A DNA stretch of 64,000 bases from Symsagittifera roscoffensis (taxonomy: Eukaryota > Xenacoelomorpha > Acoela > Convolutidae): NCBI RefSeq assembly GCF_963678635.1, contig NC_087062.1, positions 94,277,845 through 94,341,844 of the forward strand, given 5' to 3'. The notes beneath the pieces were generated by a model, which saw only the letters and a list, made by a program, of their open reading frames with translations, ran no database searches and was not told the DNA's origin. This document shows, piece after piece, positions 56,825-64,000 of this stretch (the first letter of the stretch is position 1; every line of letters starts with the position of its first letter). The translations under genes were made by a program, and so were the position numbers.

Positions 56825-57926
56825 TAACTTAAACAAAAAAACTTTCCTTTGTTTCAAATATTATTCCAAGGTTTTATATTTTCATTTTTGTTTGATTTGA
56901 CTTCTAAGCTGTTTTAACATTACTGTGTGTATATTTTTTGTCTCAGTTTTTGTTTTGCTTAATAGATCAATTAAAGTTTGCCCCGTAAAGTTTTCAGCAA
57001 AATGTTAGAGAAAAACTAGAAAAAAATCGCAAATCGAGAATAATTTTACGCTAAAATTGTTGTTTGAGAAAGAATGAGAGAGAGAGAGAGAGATAAATAC
57101 ACTTGCTCAGTAGTGAAACCCATTTGGAATATCCTTCTCGGGATATTGCTTTCTTTTCAAAAGAAAGATAAATATGGAAGGGTCCAACATTTTCTTGTTG
57201 GTAGTCCAACCATATTTATTTGGCTTTTTTATCAAACACTCTCTGTCCTCTCTCTCATCATACTTTGTGCCCGGTGGGGTTAGCCAGGTCTTACGCAAAG
57301 TAACATAGAGTGTTTTAAGCCATAAATCTGCATTATATTACATTCATATACATGTTTTGGGTGTAAAACGGAAAATTTTTTTGGTAAAAATGTGAAAAAA
57401 AAAAATTTATGTTTTTTTTTTCGAAAAATGAACATGACCCTCAACCCTGCTCAGAAATTCATGGCAAATTGATTGAGGGTAGTTTCAATGGATTTGGAGA
57501 GAAAAAAATTTTTACCAATTTTTATTTCAATATTTTCACAAAAATCAGATTTTCTCAAAAAATCACAACTTTTTAAGCATCTACTCTCATTGATTGGGCT
57601 ATAATTGTTTTTTTTTAATTTCTATGCGTGTCCTAATTACGTATCAGATAGCTACTAAAAATTTCAAACCACATTCACTTGAATTTAAAACGAGAACGAA
57701 TAATTCAAGCTAAAAATGAAGGAAAAAAGGAAGTTAAAAAATTATGTTTTTTAAATTTCGAACTTGACCAGTAGAACTGTGCTCGAGGTCCCACAAAACT
57801 TACTGGTTTTTTTGTTGATAGATTTAAAAGACACTTTTTTAAACACTACTTTTCCTTTTTTCACAACATAAAAAGTTTGAGGTTTTCCTTTATTTTGAAA
57901 AAAAAAATTCACTTGAAATTACAGAA
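56825..57926. other. Non-coding part of the inverted-repeat module
   Basis: No supported ORF. It contains a GA/TC-bounded cluster of hairpins (57074-57285) and AT-rich homopolymer DNA up to the right repeat arm. Confidence 0.5.
57074..57285. repeat. Cluster of consecutive hairpins
   Basis: Within a pair of GAGAGA / TCTCTC runs (about 57074-57094 and 57240-57259) lie three stems: AATATCC/GGATATT at 57128-57147; CTTTCTTTT/AAAAGAAAG at 57149-57167 (perfect, 1-base loop); and AAATATGG/CCATATTT at 57170-57217 with an inner CCAAC/GTTGG. This could be a structured RNA, an origin-like element or a palindromic transposon remnant. Confidence 0.7.
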
Positions 57927-58045
57927 CGGGAGGCGTTCCCGAGGAGCGTAGCGACGAGCAACGCCGGGTTAGCTATTGCCCCTTAAACCAAACGGCCATG
58001 CCTTAATAATTCGAAAGACATGATATGAAATGTTTCACGGGACAC
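57927..58045 (-). repeat. Right arm of internal inverted repeat
   Basis: Inverted copy of the arm at 54368-54486, with identity across 'cgggaggcgttcccgagg', 'agcgtagcgacgagcaacg' and 'ccgggttagctattgcccc'. It lies between the structured non-coding region and the polymerase gene. Confidence 0.93.
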
Positions 58046-58732
58046 TGAATGACATGAAGGAAATTTTGATTCCGATATCTTTTACACATTCAAATGACAA
58101 TCTATGCTTATCATGCATCGGTAACTATCAAGGTGTCAAATTTGCAAAATTTTCATTTTTTAAGTTTACTATTTTATTTCAACTTAATTAGTTAGTTGAG
58201 GGCTTTACTTTTTGAATACTTTTATCTCATGTTTCTACTTTTTATAATACCTATTTACGCAAACCAAGAAGTGGGCTTGAAATCATTAGGAAATTACTGT
58301 TTCACGGTTAAAATTAGTCAGAAAAAGTTTTAGGCTCTATCTGAATCATTCTAAGCTTTAAATTTTGTAATTTAGTGCTGAAATGTTAATTGAAAGTCTA
58401 AACCAGTCCCCTAAAAAATGCCAAAACTTTATCGCTAACCCTTAAAATTAATAGCACAAGTTTGAGGCTGTAAATGAATCAGTTTTTAGTATACAAAACC
58501 CCTGCACTTGAGCAGAGTGATGAGACATATAGAGCTTAAAGCTAGAATAAACCCTGTTTTTGGAAAGGAAAGTACTTATTGTCAAGACGGCGAAGTATAA
58601 CTCTCGTTAATGGCTTCTACTTGCCCTTACCCGCAAAGTTTTTTGGTGCTAGTCACTTCTCGCTTTTGCTTTTTCATAACCAGTTCTACTTCTTGAAGTT
58701 TTCCTGAATTACTTCAGTAACTTCAACAAACA
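58046..58732. other. Non-coding region upstream of the polymerase gene
   Basis: AT-rich, no ORF supported. Presumed promoter of the polymerase gene; the ATG at 58733 is in a plausible context (caacaaacaATGC). Confidence 0.4.
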
Positions 58733-61700
58733 ATGCCGAACTCTACTTCTATTGCGACACCTGTTCCTAGCCAGCAGTGCGGAAAAATACTGAGCTCTAA
58801 AAGGAACTTGAGAAGACATGAGCAAAAAGTTCACAAGATCCTTCCTCCCCCTCCTCCTCAAACTGTTTGCGATGAGTGTCTCGAGTCATTCGAGAGTTTG
58901 TCGGAAGCCCGAGAGCACGTCGAGCTGGTACATGACATGACTTCGAATAGTCATTGTATCTATTGCCATACAATTTTTCTCACCGCGGAAAGCTATGGAC
59001 AACACTTGCTGAAGGAGCACGCATTGCCAGTTTGGGACGGCATTGAGACGACGTCTTCCGCTGCCCCAACGGAAAGCGCGTTCAGAGGCAAATTGAGTCG
59101 ATACGATCTCAAAGTTGGTGAAAAAGAAATCGATTTGCTTCAAGTCATGATGCAAAACAAGGAGGAAATAGATGCTCTTATACTGGAAAGGGTCAAAGAG
59201 GGTCCGAACAAGGTGCAATTCCACGTGGAAGTGGGAATGATCAAAATTCCCACTGTGCAAGACGGGGACAGTGGAAACTTCGAAAGGACCATACTGTTTC
59301 TGAACACTAAGACATTGACAGTGTACTTCGAGGGAATAGCTGGGGTTCAATTCTTGGAACTGATTGAACATATGGTCAACCAAGTCAATTCGTTCTCTTC
59401 TCATGGTAGCGGATGGATTATTGACAGAATTGAAAAATTGCGAATCAGTTTCGCGGCCTTCTCACCAATAAGAGCAGGATCCTACCTCGAGCTACCTGAT
59501 GCACTCAGCGCAGCATCTACTCTGCTCACAAATATCAACACTAAAGATGATGACCGTTGCTTTCTCTACTGCTTTGTTGCCGCATATCACAATGTGAATG
59601 AGCCGGCCCTCTACCCCACATCTAGACGGTGGCTGGAGAAAAACAAAGTCTCAACCTACAATCTCGACAAAGAAGGAATTGTGAAAATCAATGGGGAATA
59701 CGAAATGCCAATGGGTCTGATGGATATGGACAGATTTGAAAAGTTGAACAATTGTCAAATCAACGTCTTCCGGTAAGCAAATTCTAATTGCCTTCTAAAA
59801 ATTTTAAAATTCCTTCAATAATGTTCTTCACCTATTCAAACACCCTTTTTATTTCATTCCAAACCTAGGTTTAAAAAATTATTTTTCTGTTCAGGTACAA
59901 CGATGGCAAATTGTTGCCCATAAGAGTATCGAGCAGATTCACTACTAGCCTGATTGTGGACTTGTTGCTGCTGACAGATGGATCAAAATATCACTATGTG
60001 TTGATAAGTGATCTCCAGAAACTGTTCGAGTACGTGCGGCACAAAGTGCACCGATTTCAATCTGAGATTTGTCGCAAATGTTTCCACACATGCGCTTCAT
60101 CCGAAACTCTGAGAAGACATCAAAAACTGTGCTACCAAGACGAAGATGTCGTCATAACAATGCCCAAGCCGGGAAAAGATGACCACAAGTTCAAAAACTT
60201 AACAGCTCGTTGGTACGTACCCAGAGTAATCTACTTTGATTTGGAGTCACTGCTCTTACCAGTATACGGACCGCAACCTGATCCGCGAAAATCTAGCACG
60301 CAAACAATTGAAATCCATCAACCGTGCGGCTACGCGTTAGCAGTAATCGAATTTGGGAAAAAAGACCTGTTAAAATTTGAGCTTAAAAGAGGACCGAATG
60401 TGATGGAAGAGCTAATTAGCTCCCTTGAATCGTTAGCGAGACAAATTTACGTAGAAAAAAGGAAATATTACACTTTCACTGGTATAACAGACCAGGAACG
60501 GGAAGATGCTACAATTTGTTGGATATGCGAGAATGATTTTTCCGACAAGGATCAAGTGGTACTTGATCATTGCCATTACACCAACAAGTTCCTGGGTTGG
60601 GCACACAATGAGTGTAACGTTAATAGAAAAACAACAAATTACATTCCAGTGGTAGCTCATAATTTGTCAAATTATGATTTACACTTTATAATCAAAGCGC
60701 TGGCAAAAAGCGATTCGGAAAACACTTTTTCCGTAATACCCGCATCTGAAGAAAAATATATATCCTTGACAATCTCAGTCTACATAAAAACGTACACGGA
60801 CAAAAACGGAAAAATCAAAAAACTCTACAAAAATTTGAGATTCATCGACTCGTATAGGTTCATGCTAGCATCGTTAGCAAAACTTGTCGATAATTTGCCC
60901 AACGAAAAATTTTTTCTGCTGGAGAACTATTTTGAAAAACTCGGCCACTCAGCTGAAAAAGTCAGTCTGTTGAAACAGAAAGGGCATTACCCCTACTCAT
61001 ACTTCAACTCATTCGAAAAATTCCGCGAAACTCGCCTTCCCCCACGAGCAATGTGGAAAAATAGTCTAACAGGAGGGGATGTGAGTGTTTCAAGAAGCGA
61101 GTACAATCATGCCCTTAAACTTTTCACCGAACTGAAGTGTGGCTCACTTGGTGATTACCACGACTTGTACTTGACTACAGATGTGCTATTGCTTGCTTCC
61201 GTTTTCGAAGCTTTTCGGGAAGTTTGCTATCAAACATACGGGCTGGATTGCGCCTGTTACTTCACGGCAAGTAACCTTTCCGGGGACGCCTTTCTAAAAG
61301 TTTGTAAGCCCGAACTGAAACTCTTAACGGACCGTGAACATCTAGAACTTGTGCAGCGAATGATACGAGGAGGCATGTCGTCGGTTTACGCGCGCCGATT
61401 TTACAAAGCAAACAATAAATACCTCGACGATTTTTCGCCCTCAGAACCATCAAGCTACACCCTCAATATTGATGCAAACAATTTGTACGGGGGGATAATG
61501 AAACACTGCCCTTTGCCCTTAAACGATTTTTCAATAGTTGAAAAAAGTCTGGCAGACATACTGCTCACCAGCGAAACCTCAGAGTGGGGTTATATAGTTG
61601 AAGTCAATTTAACCATACCCGAAGAGCTTCACGACTTCTTTGCTGATTACCCCCTTGCCCCCTCTCGTGAAGTAGTGGACATCGGTGCAATGAGCAACGA

Positions 61701-63314
61701 GCAAGTCGACATGTTGGGAAAATTGGGAATCACCACACTGCCAAAAGTGTCAAAGCTTCTACAGACCTTGCATCCTAAAGAAGGTTATGTTTTGCACTAC
61801 CTTACCCTAAAATTGTACCATGAGCTGGGAATGAAAATAACTCACCTCGGAAAAGTTCTTCAGTTCCGCCAAAGTCACTGGATGGCACCCTTTGTCGACC
61901 TCAACACCCGCCTACGAAAAGCCGCGGTAAATAAATTCCAGGAGAACTTCTACAAGCTAATTGTTAATTCAGCTTTCGGTAAGACAATGGAGTCTAAGTT
62001 AGGAAGAAAGAAGCTGGAGATTGTAAGGAATGAGAGAGAACTTTTACAAAAAACAGCTCTGAGCATAATGAAAAGCTTTCAAACTATTGACGATCAATTA
62101 GCCACAATTAGCTTTTCAGTAACAAAAATATTGTGGGATAAACCTATGATAGTTGGTGCGACCATCCTAGACCTCGCCAAGCGATTCATGTTTCAGTTTC
62201 ATTATCAAAAAATGAAACCAAATCTAAACTTGGAACTCCTTTACTCCGACACGGATAGTTTTATTTACGCTATTAAAACTGATGACGTTTACCGAGACTT
62301 GGAGAAAATAAAAACTGATTTCGACTTTTCAAATTACGATAAGGACCATTTCTTGTTCAAGGATACCAACAATAAAGTTGTGCTGAAGTTCAAAGACGAC
62401 ACTGGTGGGAAGCCGATCAGAGAATTCGTCGCCCTAAAACCGAAACTATATTCGGTCGTCCTTAATGGTAAATAAATTTTAAGCCACCCTTCCACCCCCC
62501 ATTCCTACCTTTTACAGAACAAAATTACCACCACCAACCTACCTACACCCCTTAATTTGTTGCATTAAACTATGGGCATTTAGCTGATTTAGGCAACATT
62601 ATACAATGTTGCCTAAACGTTGATTTATCTGACAACATATTCCCTCTTTTTTCCACTTTTTTAATCATAATTTGGAGTCTTCTGCTCTTTTTTGGTAAAA
62701 TGAATCAAATTTTGTTCGGTATAAATTGAGTGGCTGAAGTGAAATGAAGCTATCCCCTACGTTGTAGAAAAGAATAATAATTTTGCTTCTGTTTAGAAGG
62801 CACTCAAAAATTGAGTGCCAAAGGAATTAAACGGAGTGCACAGAGAGAATTGGTCCACCAAACCTTCAGGGACACATTATTCACTGGAAAAACAATGAGA
62901 GTGTACAACTATAATATAGTTTCGAAAGGTCACACCAATATGACAGTGAAACAAAACAAACTTGCATTATCACCAATCGACTCAAAACGTTTTCTACTTT
63001 TCGACGGAATTTCGACAGTAACCTTTGGCCATAAAGCCGCTGAAGAAAATGCTTTTCTAGAAGACATTTACATGGACACCGAGTGGGCCAACTCATACAA
63101 TGAAACTGATAACAGTTCTCCCGATTTTACACTTCCAGATTGGGGACTTTTACAGCGGCCCTACTCAGAAGCTGAGCTGCAAGAAGAAGAAGAAGCTTCT
63201 AGTAGCCGAGTCCGTCAACGTCCCCCTATAAAAAACCCATTTATTTTATCTGAAGCTTCAGAAGAACGACCATCTAAAAAACAGCTCAAAGAAAACCAAA
63301 ACAATAAACATTAA
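58733..63314 (+). CDS. Protein-primed-type family B DNA polymerase, two introns
   Basis: Exons 58733-59772, 59895-62467 and 62797-63314 join in phase to 1376 codons plus stop. Introns are GT-AG, 122 and 329 bp. N-terminus: Cys/His finger-like motifs (the first with only one Cys, then CDECLESF...HVELVH and CIYCHTIF...HLLKEH). At ~404-426 is another C..C...H...C finger (CRKCF...RRHQKLC). Exo motifs: FDLES (~461), HNLSNYD (~602) and YHDLYLTTD (~767). An HNH-like zinc motif (CWIC...LDHCHYT...HNECN, ~555-587) sits inside the exonuclease region. Polymerase motifs: DANNLYG (~872), KLIVNSAFG (~1033) and YSDTDS (~1129). The last exon holds the thumb end (KGIKRSAQ) and a disordered acidic tail. It should replicate the element. 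All key residues are intact. Confidence 0.94.
62588..62617. repeat. 13-bp perfect hairpin in the second polymerase intron
   Basis: TTTAGGCAACATT, 4-base loop ATAC, then AATGTTGCCTAAA. It lies inside the 329-bp intron that splits the polymerase thumb. May be a small foldback insertion or an intron structure. Confidence 0.85.
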
Positions 63315-63676
63315 ACTCTGAAACATATATTTTCAGATGATTTTTACTGTTCGTCCTTTTTATACTTCGACTTGTATATGTTTTGGTTTTTACCAATTTA
63401 CAACTAATAAAATACTCGTATTGAGCTCAATCACTGTTTTAACATAAATAGCTTCAGGCAAATAAACTAGTAGACGCAAACCAAGTGTTAATTCAAACCA
63501 ATGTGTGAAATCCTTAGGCTTGTTTTCAATAACAAACTTTAAAAGCATGACAAATCTTTGACGAAAAGAAAGAAAGCCAGGAAATGATATCCACATGAAA
63601 CTAGGACGAAAAAAGAAAAGTTCAGGAATTAGGACGATTAATTTTAATTATCGCGGGAAAAGGGACCGCTTTCAAA
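63315..63676. other. Polymerase 3' flank to right terminal repeat
   Basis: 360 bp without a supported gene. The minus-strand frame at 63390-63596 is short and unrecognised. Confidence 0.45.
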
Positions 63677-63908
63677 GGAATTAGAAGGAATTATTCTATC
63701 GCGTCCCGGTTGTTGAGCTCAGCTTAACAAGATCCTAAGGAGGGGGTCTTTTACTTTAGGGGTGGGAACTTGCGATCATTTACAAAATCCTAGGATAGGG
63801 GTCCTCCAAAAAATTAAGGACCCCTTTCCTAGGATTTTGCTTTACGTGAGGACCCCCCCCCTTAGGAAGGACCCCCCCTTAGGATCCGGGACACGATACA
63901 ATACTACT
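63677..63908 (-). repeat. Polinton right terminal inverted repeat (foldback)
   Basis: 232 bp, inverted relative to the left terminus. The G/C runs are shorter and one spacer unit fewer than on the left. The internal hairpin (63784-63838) is retained. The inner end (CTATCGCGTCCCGG) remains partly complementary to the outer end (CCGGGACACGATAC). The differences are mainly homopolymer length. Confidence 0.92.
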
Positions 63909-63914
63909 ATTTTA
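63909..63914. repeat. Polinton target-site duplication, right
   Basis: ATTTTA directly after the right terminal repeat, matching the left copy at 45672-45677. Confidence 0.92.
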
Positions 63915-64000
63915 ATAAGGAAAATTAACTAACTGAGGTCTGTAGCATTAAATAGCTGTTGCGATACCTAAAGTTACATTATTTTCGTCGCATGAATTTT

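Larger units (their letters stand above)
45678..63908 (+). mobile_element. Complete Polinton/Maverick element, 18.2 kb
   Basis: Bounded by terminal inverted repeats (45678-45939 and 63677-63908) that share AGTAGTATTGTATCGTGTCC at the extreme ends, and by the 6-bp duplication ATTTTA. It encodes the Polinton hallmark set: packaging ATPase, retroviral-type integrase, penton and major capsid proteins, adenain-type protease and protein-primed-type family B polymerase. Nearly all genes are on the plus strand, except for part of an inverted-repeat-bounded module at 54.4-58.0 kb. The gene set resembles the adintovirus-like animal Polintons. The major capsid gene is broken, so this copy is unlikely to make particles by itself. 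It lies immediately downstream of the exon at 45413-45553, presumably in the next intron of that gene. Confidence 0.96.

Noticed and set aside
54368-58045. Bacterial contamination at the GC-rich inverted repeats
   Set aside because: The arms are embedded in AT-rich Polinton sequence between the intact protease and polymerase genes, and no bacterial gene is seen.

Overview
The window is animal nuclear DNA, AT-rich and gene-poor. Its host genes are split by long introns and littered with short non-autonomous transposons. The host genes (an NME8/TXNDC3-type axonemal protein, a DHCR7-type sterol reductase, a Rho-family GTPase and a long coiled-coil protein) and an animal-type Polinton point to a metazoan, probably a marine invertebrate. 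I cannot name the phylum from sequence alone.

Layout. 1-8.4 kb: minus-strand NME8-like gene (thioredoxin plus NDK domains), running off the left edge. 8.4-12.4 kb: intergenic repeats, including a diverged minisatellite. 12.4-17.2 kb: decayed Ty3/gypsy element on the minus strand, cut by a 200-N assembly gap. 17.4-20.3 kb: 3' part of a DHCR7-like gene, one intron of which appears to be GA-AG. 24.0-45.6 kb onward: a plus-strand coiled-coil gene, at least 11 exons with consistent phases. Its 9-kb first intron hosts a 186-aa intronless Rho GTPase gene on the other strand.

45.68-63.91 kb: a complete Polinton/Maverick (endogenous virus-like element) of about 18.2 kb. It has a perfect 6-bp target duplication (ATTTTA) and 230-260 bp terminal inverted repeats, and it lies immediately downstream of the last visible coiled-coil exon, in the same orientation. 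It carries a packaging ATPase, an integrase fused to a second Polinton domain, penton-type minor capsid, small basic core-like protein, a broken major capsid gene, an adenain-type protease and a protein-primed-type family B DNA polymerase split by two spliceosomal introns. Several small ORFs complete the set. Most left-half genes abut or overlap stop-to-start.

The most unusual feature lies between the protease and polymerase genes. A pair of ~119-bp inverted repeats, 82 bp of them perfect and GC-rich, brackets a ~3.4-kb module. The module has its own divergent gene arrangement: a protein with a Rep-like HUH motif, a PC4-like ssDNA-binding protein, a disordered protein with a nuclear-localisation-like tail, and a run of hairpins. 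The Polinton termini are themselves self-complementary foldbacks. No tRNA, rRNA or CRISPR was found.
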